Below are positions 27,369 to 36,026 of a stretch of DNA of 64,000 bases, piece after piece; within the stretch, counting starts at the first letter, position 1; the number at the start of each line of letters is the position of its first letter. The stretch lies in contig JAEUTH010000042.1 in the NCBI GenBank assembly GCA_016788165.1, positions 225,347 through 289,346 on the forward strand, given 5' to 3'. The position numbers and the translations under genes are program-made. This DNA is from Bacteroidia bacterium (GTDB lineage: Bacteria; Bacteroidota; Bacteroidia; AKYH767-A; OLB10). The notes below the pieces were generated by a model that searched no databases, was not told the origin of the DNA, and saw only the letters and a program-made list of their open reading frames with translations.

Positions 27369-27408
27369 TATAAATAGATTTTAAAGTCTTTTTATTTATG
27401 GGGCAAAA

Positions 27409-29367
27409 TCAATTTTTGGCAATTCGGCAATAGTATGTTGCAGTTTCAGCAATGACTTGCACTACGTAAATACCCTTTTTCAAAGAGCCGCCAAATATAG
27501 GCCAAGCGTTGGTATTTTCCGAATTATAAGATTGGATTTCTCGACCCCAAATATCAAATACGTTTATAGTTAAACATTTAGATTTTAACATCCCTGAATT
27601 TATTTCAAAATGGGTATTGCTTGGGTTAGGAAATATAAGATTTTGCAATTCTTGCGGATTGATGCGGCAGGAAATAGTTACTTTTTTTTTGGGTGTTGTA
27701 ACCATACAACCTGAGCTATTGGTAATGTTTACGTTATATCGGCCGGCTACTGTTACAGTTAAACTTTGTTGATTTGCACCGGTCATTACGTTTCCGTTGC
27801 GCAACCATTGATAACTCATATTACCTGCTGTTGCGGTTATTATTACACTGTCGGGCGGGCAAATATTTAAACTGCCTGTAATAGAAGCTGTAGCTACCGG
27901 GGGGCCATTTACAACTATTACATTGCTTAACCGTGCGCATCCGTTTGTATTGTAGGCTGTTACGCTGTAGCTGCCACTTTCTGTAGCCAAATAGTTTGTG
28001 GTAATTGCACCGGTAATGGGTTTGCCATTCTTACGCCATTGATATGAAACCGCATTGTTAGCATTAGCTAACAGCATAACGCCTCCTGTACAAAAAACAG
28101 TACTGCCTAAGGCTGTTATACTAACTTTAGGCGTTTGATTAACTGTTATGTAATTTGATAAAATTAAAGTGTCTGTGGTAAATCCATTGCTTGCAATTAA
28201 GGTTACATCAAACAATCCGGTTGTTTTGTATTGAACTTCCACTACACTATCGGTTGAACCGGCTGGCAAACCACCATCAAAATACCATTGTAATTGTGTA
28301 GCATTACTGCTGTTTGAAGTAAATGTTACGGTTTTGTTTTTGCATATAATTTGACTGTTGCTTTGAATGCCTGCAACGGGATTGGGCACTAAAAATTTAG
28401 CAGGTAAAAAGCTACTTATATTAAATGACTTTAATTTTGGAGCCACATTAAAAACCGATTGTTGAAACCGTTCATTGCTAATCCATCCAAAGCCTGTACC
28501 GGTAAAGTCAATGGCTTCTACTTGCCCATGTGTAAGTGCATTCGAAACATTAAACCGTCTTTTGTTTCCATTAAAAAACAAGGCATTGTTGTAATCGAAA
28601 AGCAGTGTAATATAAACAGGAGCAATGCCCGTGTTGTCATAACCACAAAGCACAATTACACCGGCTTTTTGTACACTGGCTCCTGTAACCAAATAGCCAG
28701 CATTTAGCGTTTCGAGTAACTGCGCTTGGTAATTGCCAGCCTTTGCCGGCAGTATGTAATGTTTACTTTTTTTATCTATCCAGTTTTTTGAAAATATATG
28801 TAATGAATCGTTTAAATAAATAAAAGCCTCGGCATCAAAATTCGTATTGTTTGTTGCCGGGGTAAAGTTGGTTTGGTCGCTATAGCTGTAATTTATTATT
28901 TGCGCCATAACTGAATTCACATTGGTTTGAAAGTCGACTTTGTTTACAATGTAAATACGCAGATTGGTTCTATTTCCGCTGTTATTGCCAATATCACCAA
29001 TAAAAATTTGTGTTTCGTTTTGGGTAATATCTTCCCAATCAACATTAGTTGCATTACCTATAACAACCGTTTGCAAAATATTTCCGTTCGAAGTGTCAAC
29101 CCTGCAAATAGCATTGCTGTTACCACCATCATTATGCATCCACAATTGTCCGTTAAATTTTATTAAACCCGAATTTTCATCCAGTGACGGTGTTGCCAGG
29201 GCTGTTACTGTATTTAGCGACAAATTGGTGCTGGGGTACAAACAGGAGCCATCATTAATAGTTGCCAGGCTGTTATAGTTTGTAGCTTGTATATCGGTAC
29301 AACCCCATTGACCATAGATTTTTGAGGCTATAAATTGTAGAAATAAAAGTATGGTTACAGTGCGCAT
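27409..29367 (-). CDS. T9SS-sorted secreted protein with predicted propeller-like domain plus PKD and Ig-like domains
   Basis: The 652-aa product is the longer paralogue of 12728-13930. Shared parts are a signal peptide (about residues 1-19), the CTDIQATNYNxxAxxxDGSC module (about 23-42), the beta-rich domain (about 50-330, including DWEDITQNETQIFIGDIGNNSGNRTN) and the end of that domain (GWISNERFQQSVFNV). It adds a PKD domain (about 330-415) and two Ig-like repeats (about 420-570; both with YQW-R-NG cores) before a T9SS type A sorting domain (about 578-652; FPNPSNTHFEI). Catalytic residues are not evident. A -7 box lies 34 nt upstream. Confidence 0.8.
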   Translation of the reverse strand: MRTVTILLFLQFIASKIYGQWGCTDIQATNYNSLATINDGSCLYPSTNLSLNTVTALATPSLDENSGLIKFNGQLWMHNDGGNSNAICRVDTSNGNILQTVVIGNATNVDWEDITQNETQIFIGDIGNNSGNRTNLRIYIVNKVDFQTNVNSVMAQIINYSYSDQTNFTPATNNTNFDAEAFIYLNDSLHIFSKNWIDKKSKHYILPAKAGNYQAQLLETLNAGYLVTGASVQKAGVIVLCGYDNTGIAPVYITLLFDYNNALFFNGNKRRFNVSNALTHGQVEAIDFTGTGFGWISNERFQQSVFNVAPKLKSFNISSFLPAKFLVPNPVAGIQSNSQIICKNKTVTFTSNSSNATQLQWYFDGGLPAGSTDSVVEVQYKTTGLFDVTLIASNGFTTDTLILSNYITVNQTPKVSITALGSTVFCTGGVMLLANANNAVSYQWRKNGKPITGAITTNYLATESGSYSVTAYNTNGCARLSNVIVVNGPPVATASITGSLNICPPDSVIITATAGNMSYQWLRNGNVMTGANQQSLTVTVAGRYNVNITNSSGCMVTTPKKKVTISCRINPQELQNLIFPNPSNTHFEINSGMLKSKCLTINVFDIWGREIQSYNSENTNAWPIFGGSLKKGIYVVQVIAETATYYCRIAKN

Positions 29368-29400
29368 GAGATTTTTAATATTAGATTAATAGGGCGTTTA

Positions 29401-29408
29401 CAAAATTA
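29401..29408 (-). promoter_or_regulatory. Bacteroidota -7 box upstream of the 652-aa T9SS gene
   Basis: The minus strand reads TAATTTTG (TAnnTTTG), giving a leader of about 30 nt. No -33 TTTG at the expected distance. Confidence 0.45.
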
Positions 29409-29451
29409 GGGTGCTTATCAAGTATTTAAATCAAGTTTAAAAATTAAAAAT

Positions 29452-29481
29452 TTTGAAATCAGATAGCTATGTATATTTTTG
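29452..29481 (+). promoter_or_regulatory. Bacteroidota-type promoter of the tRNA gene
   Basis: TTTG at 29452-29455, exactly 18 nt, then TATTTTTG at 29474-29481 followed by CCGCCC. A perfect -33/-7 match; the transcript would start about 11 nt before the mature tRNA. Confidence 0.75.
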
Positions 29482-29496
29482 CCGCCCTTAAAACTG

Positions 29497-29570
29497 GGGC
29501 CTATAGCTCAGTTGGTTAGAGTAGCTGACTCATAATCAGTTGGTCCTTGGTTCGAGCCCAAGTAGGCCCA
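29497..29570 (+). tRNA. tRNA with CAT anticodon (tRNA-Met type; acceptor pairs point to tRNA-Ile2)
   Basis: The 74-nt gene folds as a full cloverleaf: acceptor GGGCCTA/TAGGCCC, D arm GCTC...GAGT, anticodon stem GCTGA/TCAGT with loop CTCATAA, T arm CTTGG/CCAAG with loop TTCGAGC, and discriminator A. CCA is not encoded. A CAT anticodon fits initiator Met, elongator Met or Ile2 (C34 modified to lysidine). A fully paired first acceptor base pair argues against initiator tRNA. C4-G69 and C5-G68 are known TilS recognition pairs, and the TTGGTC variable region resembles ileX, so Ile2 is favoured. It is a single gene with its own promoter and terminator. Confidence 0.95.
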
Positions 29571-29571
29571 C

Positions 29572-29602
29572 AAACCGCCAACATCTGTTGGCGGTTTTTT
29601 TA
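29572..29602 (+). terminator. Intrinsic terminator after the tRNA
   Basis: AAACCGCCAACA (29572-29583) and TGTTGGCGGTTT (29586-29597) form a long GC-rich hairpin followed by a T run. It lies between convergent genes and may also end the minus-strand HAD gene's neighbour region. Confidence 0.9.
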
Positions 29603-30292
29603 TTATAAAAACTGAAGCAGTTGTTTTAAATTTTGTACCTGATAGGTTGCCGTTAATTTATTGGGTTGGGGTGCATTAAACAAAACCGTATCAATACCCA
29701 CATCTGCCGCACCTATAATATCGGCTTCATAGTTATCGCCAATCATCAAACATTGTTTGGGAGATGAATTGGCAAGCTGCATGGCATACTCAAATATAGG
29801 TGCATTGGGTTTTAAATGTCCTACATCTTCGCTTACTATACAATGATGAAAATAACTACGTAATTGCGCTGCATCAATTTTAATGTTTTGCACTTCTCTA
29901 AATCCGTTAGTAATAATTAAGAGCTGATACTTTGACTGCAGATATTCTAAAACCTCGTGGGCATGTGCAAACAATTGTCCCTTATGCGGGCAAATAGCCA
30001 GGTATTCATCACTCAATTGGGCTGCAAGCTTATTATCATTTATATTAAAGTACGCTAATGTTTTTACAAAGCGCTGCAAGCGCAAAGCCTCCTTATCAAT
30101 TTGTTGCTGATGGTACAACTGCCACATCTGCTGATTGATTTGCTGATATACTTCAATGAAAGATGCAGGTGCTGCCCATTGTTGCAATGCATACTTGCTA
30201 ATAAGTTCCAACAAAGTTGCAGTTGAGTTGGCTTCAAAGTCCCAGAGTGTATGATCTAAATCAAAAAAAATGGTTTTATATTTTTGGATCAT
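29603..30292 (-). CDS. YjjG family noncanonical pyrimidine nucleotidase (HAD hydrolase)
   Basis: The 229-aa protein is a HAD-superfamily phosphatase with all four motifs: DLDHTLWDF (nucleophile Asp, about residues 11-19), ITNGF (about 127-131), KPNAPIFEYA (Lys, about 160-169) and GDNYEADIIGA (acidic pair, about 184-194). The DLDHTLWDF form and the length match YjjG, a house-cleaning 5'-nucleotidase acting on dUMP/dTMP and noncanonical pyrimidines. It may be co-transcribed with the membrane protein gene upstream (46-nt gap). Confidence 0.88.
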   Translation of the reverse strand: MIQKYKTIFFDLDHTLWDFEANSTATLLELISKYALQQWAAPASFIEVYQQINQQMWQLYHQQQIDKEALRLQRFVKTLAYFNINDNKLAAQLSDEYLAICPHKGQLFAHAHEVLEYLQSKYQLLIITNGFREVQNIKIDAAQLRSYFHHCIVSEDVGHLKPNAPIFEYAMQLANSSPKQCLMIGDNYEADIIGAADVGIDTVLFNAPQPNKLTATYQVQNLKQLLQFL

Positions 30293-30338
30293 TACTGAAG
30301 AATGTAATAGCTATAAGCTTCTTAAAACATTTGCAAAA

Positions 30339-30791
30339 TTATAAGTAGTACACACTGTTAAGCAGTAGCGACCATGTTACTATTGAAATAAAGAGATATA
30401 AAAAAACCTTGGTCCGCCTGCGCTCTAAATGGCAAGCTACAATAGTGCCAATAGGTATTGAAATAAGAACGGGTGTAAGAGCAGCAATACCAAACAAACC
30501 ATAGCCACGCCATATTTTTACAATGAGTCTGTTGCGTTTTGTAAAAACTTTTCGGGGTTTTAATTTATGTTGAAATATTTTTTTTTTAACCCAATCAATA
30601 AAATTAAAAATGGGTACGGTGAAGTAAGAAAAAACCAAAACACCACCCATGCCACCTATGATGCATAGCAAACAAACCTGCCAATAGGCTAATTGATTGC
30701 TTGATTGATAGAGTGCTGCAAAACTGGGTGTTACTACAAACTTCACACTGCTTAAAAGCACAATTAAAATTGATTTGTGTAAAACCTCCAA
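30339..30791 (-). CDS. Small integral membrane protein, unknown
   Basis: The 150-aa protein has about four hydrophobic segments (around residues 8-27, 37-60, 98-118 and 130-149) separated by a strongly basic loop (WVKKKIFQHKLKPRKVFTKRNR, described here by position 68-89). The segment YGLFGIAALTPVLISIPIGTIVA resembles the small multidrug-export/DedA-like membrane families, which suggests but does not establish transport. It sits between upp and yjjG-like genes on the same strand. Confidence 0.6.
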   Translation of the reverse strand: MEVLHKSILIVLLSSVKFVVTPSFAALYQSSNQLAYWQVCLLCIIGGMGGVLVFSYFTVPIFNFIDWVKKKIFQHKLKPRKVFTKRNRLIVKIWRGYGLFGIAALTPVLISIPIGTIVACHLERRRTKVFLYLFISIVTWSLLLNSVYYL

Positions 30792-30825
30792 TTTACAATA
30801 CTGTTTAGACCTTTAATTTCAATAG

Positions 30826-31473
30826 TTATCGTTTGTTGCCATAAGCTAAATCACCGGCATCGCCTAAACCGGGCACTATATATGATTTAGAAGTTAACTC
30901 CTCATCAACATCGCCACACCAAATTGTTACGTTTTCGGGCAGATGTGCTTTAACATGATTAACGCCTTGTACACTTGCTATGCCTGCAACAATGTGTGTG
31001 TGTTTGGGCTTGCCACTTAACAAAAGTGCTTTATAAGTTAGCACCAACGATTGCCCGGTGGCTAACATGGGATCGCATAAAATTAAAATGCGGTTATCAA
31101 TAGGAGGCGCTGCAACATATTCGAGATGAATATCAAAAGTTCCATCTTTACGATGCCGTCTGTAAGCCGAAATAAAACCATTATCGGCCTGGTCGAAATA
31201 ATTAAGCAATCCGTTATGCAAGGGCAATCCGGCTCTGAGTATGGTTGCAAGTATAGGTTGCTCGGCCATTAACGATACGGTAGCAATACCCAAAGGTGTT
31301 GTAACTTCGGTTTGGATATAATCAAACGTTTTACTGATTTCAAATGCTGCAATTTCGCCAATGCGCTCCAGGTTTCTTCTAAAACGCATTCTGTCGTTTT
31401 GTACATCCACATTTCGTAATTCGGCAATAAAATGATTAACTATTGAGTTTTGTTTACAAAGGATGTGCGGCAT
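30826..31473 (-). CDS. upp: Uracil phosphoribosyltransferase
   Basis: The 215-aa protein salvages uracil with PRPP to give UMP. The PRPP-binding motif LCDPMLATGQS (about residues 131-141) and the uracil-binding C-terminal PGLGDAGDLAYG (about 199-210) are both present, as is the ATILRAGLPL block (about 76-85). Length is that of the family (about 208-216 aa). Next downstream are the small membrane protein and the YjjG-like nucleotidase, a plausible pyrimidine-salvage neighbourhood. Confidence 0.95.
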   Translation of the reverse strand: MPHILCKQNSIVNHFIAELRNVDVQNDRMRFRRNLERIGEIAAFEISKTFDYIQTEVTTPLGIATVSLMAEQPILATILRAGLPLHNGLLNYFDQADNGFISAYRRHRKDGTFDIHLEYVAAPPIDNRILILCDPMLATGQSLVLTYKALLLSGKPKHTHIVAGIASVQGVNHVKAHLPENVTIWCGDVDEELTSKSYIVPGLGDAGDLAYGNKR

Positions 31474-31562
31474 GTTTTAAGCAATTATTTGTTCTCTGAT
31501 AAAATCATTGTGTTTGACCCTTGCAATTTGCAATAAATACAATCAATTTATACTGCATCCAT

Positions 31563-32450
31563 TTATTTTTTCAGCCATTTAACGGGTGCCGGCAGTGTAT
31601 TAATTTTTAGCATGCTATAAGTTTGTAATGTTGAGCCAAAACTTTTATAGAACTGTGCAAGTTTACTTTGGTTGCTTCCTTCGAAATCAAAAACCAAAGG
31701 CTTGTGTTTATTCAAATAATAATCAATTAAAAAAGGCATTGCTTTGCATTGTTTAGCCAAATTATTTGTTGCCGAAAAAATGAAAACATGTGTGTTTTTT
31801 ATTTCAAAAATTATCATGCCTGCACATGGTTGCTGTTCGAAAGAAATGCCTAATGCATGCATATAGGCATGGATTTTAACTGCCTGGCAAATTTTAATAA
31901 AAGTGGTATAATGCTGTTGTTTCAGATTAGTTATTTGTACGCCTTTATTTGAGCGGAACAAATCAACAATAAGTCTTTCGTCCATATTTAAAATTTCCAA
32001 ATTATGATTACAAGCTTGCTTTAAGTTTCTGCGCAAATTGGTATTGTAAACCGGTTGATTTACTAAAACATAATTGTTGTTGCTTTGCCAAAGCATTTTA
32101 TCATGTGTAGTAATGTATGCCTGATTATAATTGTTAAAAGCATACGCTACAAACCTAAAATGGTTTAATAATGATTTGGCAAAAAGCATAACCGTATTTT
32201 CATAGCCGGGTTTGCTAAATACACCCAATTGTTGTATAAAGTAGGGCCTGTACACATAACTTATGCCCCACTTGCGATTTACAGGCAAAGGCATTATTGC
32301 ATCATAATCATCTAAAATCAAAGCTTGCCAGCCCGGGCATGCAATGTCTAAATACCAACTATATGCATAAATGTTTTGTTGTGGTGCTGCATCAATTACT
32401 GCATCCCACAACTGTTTGTTAATTTCGCTATGTGGTATTAAACGTATCAA
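31563..32450 (-). CDS. FemAB/GNAT-like acyltransferase-fold protein
   Basis: The 295-aa protein has a two-lobed layout like the FemAB/BioF2-like acetyltransferase superfamily: an N-terminal PQQNIYAYSWYLDIACPGW segment (about residues 23-41) and a C-terminal half with AGMIIFEIKNTHVFIFSATN and the final GSNQSKLAQFYKSFGS, a typical end of GNAT-type folds. The substrate is unknown. The 2-nt spacing from the polysaccharide deacetylase gene upstream suggests a shared role in surface glycan or cell-wall modification. No signal peptide. Confidence 0.65.
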   Translation of the reverse strand: MIRLIPHSEINKQLWDAVIDAAPQQNIYAYSWYLDIACPGWQALILDDYDAIMPLPVNRKWGISYVYRPYFIQQLGVFSKPGYENTVMLFAKSLLNHFRFVAYAFNNYNQAYITTHDKMLWQSNNNYVLVNQPVYNTNLRRNLKQACNHNLEILNMDERLIVDLFRSNKGVQITNLKQQHYTTFIKICQAVKIHAYMHALGISFEQQPCAGMIIFEIKNTHVFIFSATNNLAKQCKAMPFLIDYYLNKHKPLVFDFEGSNQSKLAQFYKSFGSTLQTYSMLKINTLPAPVKWLKK

Positions 32451-32452
32451 TA

Positions 32453-33745
32453 TTAATTAGCTGCTTGCTTTAAGGTATGCATAAAAACGGCTTGCCAGTT
32501 TTGCCAAATACCCAAGTTAGAAATTGTATCGTTATGCCATAGGCTATTAAAAGTGCCTCCATATTTTTTTACTTCATTAATCAGTTTTGATATTTCGTCA
32601 CAGGCTTCATCGGGTTGCATTTTCATATAGCTGTGCAGGCTTGCATCCATTACCGTTAGCGGGTGAATTTGCAATGGCGTAGTAACATCATTTTCGATGT
32701 CAAAAAAATAATGTGTTAATGATGTGCTTGCTCTGAAGCCGGCACAATCGGCATAACCCATGCTGTAATCGTTTGTAATGCCTGCATCCAGTAATTGGCG
32801 GTAAGCTTGTGGCAATTTAAGTCTTAAAAAATGAAACCGGCTATGTTGCACATCTTCATGCGTTATTTTTTGTATTCGTTTGCATTCAGTGCCAATTTTA
32901 TTCTTAGCTACTGCATAGTATGATGGGTGCAAGCCAATGGTACCATAGGTTTTTAGTTGCGCAATTAATTTTTGCATGTATTTGCCTTGGTAACTGATAT
33001 TTTTGTCATACCGCCCATAATCGCCCATCAAAATAAAAAACATTGGCTTTAGGTTATATGGCCGTAAGCAAGATGCAAAAAATGAGTACGTATTAAATGG
33101 ATCGGCTTTACCTAACAGTGTTTGTGTTCTTTGCGCAACTTTAGCAAAATTGCAGGTTAGGAGCAACTTTGCATAGGCACCTATTGTGCGCCAATAGCCT
33201 TTACCTAAAAATGCATAAGCGCTATCAATATCCATAGTTATTAATGCATTGTAACGTATTGGGGGTAAAGGCAGTTTACAAATTTCATGTAGCTTTTGGT
33301 GCAGCAATAACATGTATCTGTTTACAAGTGCCTGGCTCAAAAAACCATGTTTACCTGCAATACTTTGCTGCGATGTAAACCGGCCATGTGCATCGGGTTG
33401 GTACGGTAAATATTCTTCATAACGACTTATCAAATAAAATGATGCAGCCAATACATCAAAACCAAGTTCCGATTTATTATTAAAAAGTTGTATTAACCCA
33501 TTTTTACTTAAAACATCAACAGCAATATTTTCGATATGTTTTTGTGCCAATAATCCATGTGGCACAATTTGAATTGCATTATCAAATTGAGTGTTACTGT
33601 AATTTATTTTTGTGCCAGTTGACGTGTTAAATTCGTTTTCAGATGTTGTAAATTTAATTTGAAAATGGGATTCCGGCAAAAGCACATTTGCTATGTAGGT
33701 TAACCTGTTGGTTATGTGTTTGGTATAAATTAATACTATATGCAT
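32453..33745 (-). CDS. Polysaccharide deacetylase family protein (DUF7033-like N-terminus)
   Basis: The 430-aa protein has a Bacteroidota-specific N-terminal region (about residues 1-160) and a NodB-like carbohydrate esterase domain (about 165-420). Metal- and catalysis-linked positions appear as MDIDSAYAF (about 171-179) and GLHPSYYA (about 276-283). There is no signal peptide, so it may act in the cytosol or be exported differently. It lies 2 nt upstream of the FemAB/GNAT-like gene and 24 nt downstream of the O-methyltransferase gene, all on the minus strand. Catalytic activity is inferred. Confidence 0.82.
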   Translation of the reverse strand: MHIVLIYTKHITNRLTYIANVLLPESHFQIKFTTSENEFNTSTGTKINYSNTQFDNAIQIVPHGLLAQKHIENIAVDVLSKNGLIQLFNNKSELGFDVLAASFYLISRYEEYLPYQPDAHGRFTSQQSIAGKHGFLSQALVNRYMLLLHQKLHEICKLPLPPIRYNALITMDIDSAYAFLGKGYWRTIGAYAKLLLTCNFAKVAQRTQTLLGKADPFNTYSFFASCLRPYNLKPMFFILMGDYGRYDKNISYQGKYMQKLIAQLKTYGTIGLHPSYYAVAKNKIGTECKRIQKITHEDVQHSRFHFLRLKLPQAYRQLLDAGITNDYSMGYADCAGFRASTSLTHYFFDIENDVTTPLQIHPLTVMDASLHSYMKMQPDEACDEISKLINEVKKYGGTFNSLWHNDTISNLGIWQNWQAVFMHTLKQAAN

Positions 33746-33769
33746 GTTGTGACTTTACACGTAGCAAGG

Positions 33770-34411
33770 TTAAATTTTTTGACAAATCATAAGCCCATCG
33801 CGCACGGGTAGTAACACTTTGCGTAAACGTACATCGGCCAACACTTTTTTATTAAACGCAATTACAGGAGCTGTGTTTCTATCCTGTTCGTTTTCAGGTT
33901 TAACCACATTACCACTCCATAAAACATTATCGGCAATTATATAACCTCCACTGTGTACGCAGTTTATTGCCAGATCTAAATACGTACAATAATTTTCTTT
34001 ATCGGCATCAATAAAAACCAGGTCAAACTGTATTTCAAATGCAGGTATGATATGTAATGCATCGCCTACATGCAAATGAATTTGATTATGGTAAGGCGAT
34101 TGTTGCACAAACTGCAACGCAGTTTCATGCAACTCGGGGTTAATATCAATTGAATGTAATACACCATCTGTTTGTAGTCCTTCGGCCAAACATAAAGCGG
34201 AGTAACCGGTATAGGTACCAATTTCTAATATTGCTTTGGGTTGTATCATGCGGCTTAACATAGCCAATATGCGACCTTGCAAATGACCCGACAACATACG
34301 TGGTTGCAACACCCTGGCATAGGTATGCCGGTTTAATGATTTTAATAAATCACTTTCGGCATCGCTATGCATGGCCGCATATTGTTCAATGTTTTTATCA
34401 ATAAAATTCAT
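33770..34411 (-). CDS. O-methyltransferase (caffeoyl-CoA/catechol OMT type)
   Basis: The 213-aa class I SAM-dependent enzyme has motif I EIGTYTGYSALCLAEGL (about residues 62-78), the acidic SIDINPE block after strand 2 and the metal-binding LVFIDADKENY block (about 130-140), which define the divalent-metal-dependent methyltransferase 3 family. Its substrate cannot be predicted. These proteins methylate catechol-like hydroxyls, and many bacterial members also modify unknown small molecules. It is in a minus-strand run with the TPR gene upstream. Confidence 0.9.
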   Translation of the reverse strand: MNFIDKNIEQYAAMHSDAESDLLKSLNRHTYARVLQPRMLSGHLQGRILAMLSRMIQPKAILEIGTYTGYSALCLAEGLQTDGVLHSIDINPELHETALQFVQQSPYHNQIHLHVGDALHIIPAFEIQFDLVFIDADKENYCTYLDLAINCVHSGGYIIADNVLWSGNVVKPENEQDRNTAPVIAFNKKVLADVRLRKVLLPVRDGLMICQKI

Positions 34412-34448
34412 TTGCTTGTTGCATTATCAAATACGTATATAGGCAATG

Positions 34449-35951
34449 TTAGTTATCGTTTCCCAAGCGGTTAAGGCCTGCTTTTGCTTTTTGGTCGATA
34501 CTGTTTTGATACTCATGATTACGCATAGCTAAACATTTTTTATAATATAAACGTGCATTGGCTTTATCGTCCTGCTCTTCAAACATCTGACCTAAGCACA
34601 AAGCTGCACTGGCTGCAAAATAGTAGGTAGTTTTATCGCCTATACTAATGGTTTTATTATAAAATGTTTTAGCCTTTTCGTATTGTTTTAATTTATCAAA
34701 GTTGCGTGCCGTACGGTAAATAGCTTCGATATTATCTTTTACATTATGTGTGGCGGGCTTTTGCGATAATTGCTCTAACGATTTAAAATAATAGCCGCCA
34801 TCAAAAAGTAAACGCGCTTTCAACAATGTTATATTGGGAATAACTTTAGTTTCGGCTTCGGCTTGTGCTTGTTTGTCTTCATCGGTAAAACTACTGCCAA
34901 CTTGCAACACCTGACTTATATTTTGCCAATATTGTGCTGTATCGCCTTTTATTAAGTGTAGCCAGGCAATACGCTGACAAGCCGATTTTTTAAATTTTAA
35001 TCCCTGATATGCTTTAATATATTGCTTGTAATTGTCTATGGCACTGTAATCGAGCTTATTGGTTTTAGCCATACCCTTTAAATATTGCAAATAATGTAGG
35101 GTAGTTGCATCGCTTGGCGGTACAAAATCTTCAAGTATGTGCAGTACGTTATCGTTTTTACCATCCATTAAATAAACATTGGCTATTGAATAATTAATAT
35201 AAGGCGATATGTAATTGTGGTCATACAATTTTATTAACTGCAAAGCGCGTGGTATGTCTTTGCCGTAATGCACCTGTACATAAATTAAAAATAGCAACGT
35301 TTCGTTTTTTACAAAATCATATTGATCAGTTTTTACACATTCGCTTATTAACTCGGTAAGTTCGGCAGTACCTTGGTTTATGGTGCCTTTTAAGCCAATT
35401 AAATTGGCAGCCCATTTATAGTTTTCGGGTATGGCACCAATTAAAATGTGCAAAAAACCAAGCCCCTTTAAATTGGGTTTAAATTGCTTAAACGCCTCAT
35501 TGTTTGCAGTAAAAAGTTTGTACGATTTTCGGATATCAACGGTTGCATTTACATACTCATTATGCATGGCGCGTACCAACCCCATTTGTAGTGTAAGTTC
35601 GGCTTGCAGGTACATTTTGTAGGGCGATGCATTATTTTCTTTTTGCAGTAATAACATGTGGTTGTTGTACTGTTTCTTCATCAGCTCATAATCCAGCTTG
35701 CTTTCGCTTAAATAGCATTTATAAAACGCCATTGTACCCTCGCAACCAACAATGGCAACATTGGTAGGATGGTTTTTTTTTTCGATTGCAATTAAATGCT
35801 GTGCCTTGGTAAACTGCAGGTTAAAAACGGCAGTATATATCTGATTTATATGAGCGTTAAAATCTATTACGGCATAGGCCGGTTTGCTAAATGGTATAAA
35901 AAACAAAAGCAACAACAAAGCTTTGTAAAGTTCCCCTATTTTTGAAAGCAT
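34449..35951 (-). CDS. Exported TPR-repeat protein
   Basis: The ORF can open at a TTG (35966), but that codon overlaps the terminator hairpin region, so the ATG at 35951 is chosen, giving 500 aa. Residues 1-27 form a signal peptide ending in PAYA. The rest is helical, with tetratricopeptide-like repeats most evident in the C-terminal half (about 400-495: YRTARNFDKLKQYEKAKTFY and AALCLGQMFEEQDDKANARLYYKKCL). It resembles the Bacteroidota family distantly related to DUF3808/TTC39 proteins. It probably mediates protein interactions in the periplasm. No enzymatic function is suggested. Confidence 0.75.
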   Translation of the reverse strand: MLSKIGELYKALLLLLFFIPFSKPAYAVIDFNAHINQIYTAVFNLQFTKAQHLIAIEKKNHPTNVAIVGCEGTMAFYKCYLSESKLDYELMKKQYNNHMLLLQKENNASPYKMYLQAELTLQMGLVRAMHNEYVNATVDIRKSYKLFTANNEAFKQFKPNLKGLGFLHILIGAIPENYKWAANLIGLKGTINQGTAELTELISECVKTDQYDFVKNETLLFLIYVQVHYGKDIPRALQLIKLYDHNYISPYINYSIANVYLMDGKNDNVLHILEDFVPPSDATTLHYLQYLKGMAKTNKLDYSAIDNYKQYIKAYQGLKFKKSACQRIAWLHLIKGDTAQYWQNISQVLQVGSSFTDEDKQAQAEAETKVIPNITLLKARLLFDGGYYFKSLEQLSQKPATHNVKDNIEAIYRTARNFDKLKQYEKAKTFYNKTISIGDKTTYYFAASAALCLGQMFEEQDDKANARLYYKKCLAMRNHEYQNSIDQKAKAGLNRLGNDN

Positions 35952-35962
35952 AAAGTTATAAT

Positions 35963-35995
35963 ACAAAAAAAGGATTTCTGAGTTAAAGAAATCCC
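35963..35995 (-). terminator. Terminator after the zinc-ribbon protein gene
   Basis: GGATTTCT (35972-35979) pairs with AGAAATCC (35987-35994) across a 7-nt loop, with seven T following on the minus strand (35971-35965). Confidence 0.8.
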
Positions 35996-36026
35996 TTTGT
36001 AATTGAACGTTTAAACTGTTTAAATA

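Noticed and set aside
25483..27384. Several plus-strand ORFs over the large T9SS genes
   Set aside because: They are antisense shadows of long minus-strand genes with clear domain structure and have no family features of their own.
17146..29367. Repeated PKD/Ig segments as a possible DNA repeat array
   Set aside because: The repetition is at protein-domain level; the DNA copies are too diverged to be a tandem repeat or CRISPR.
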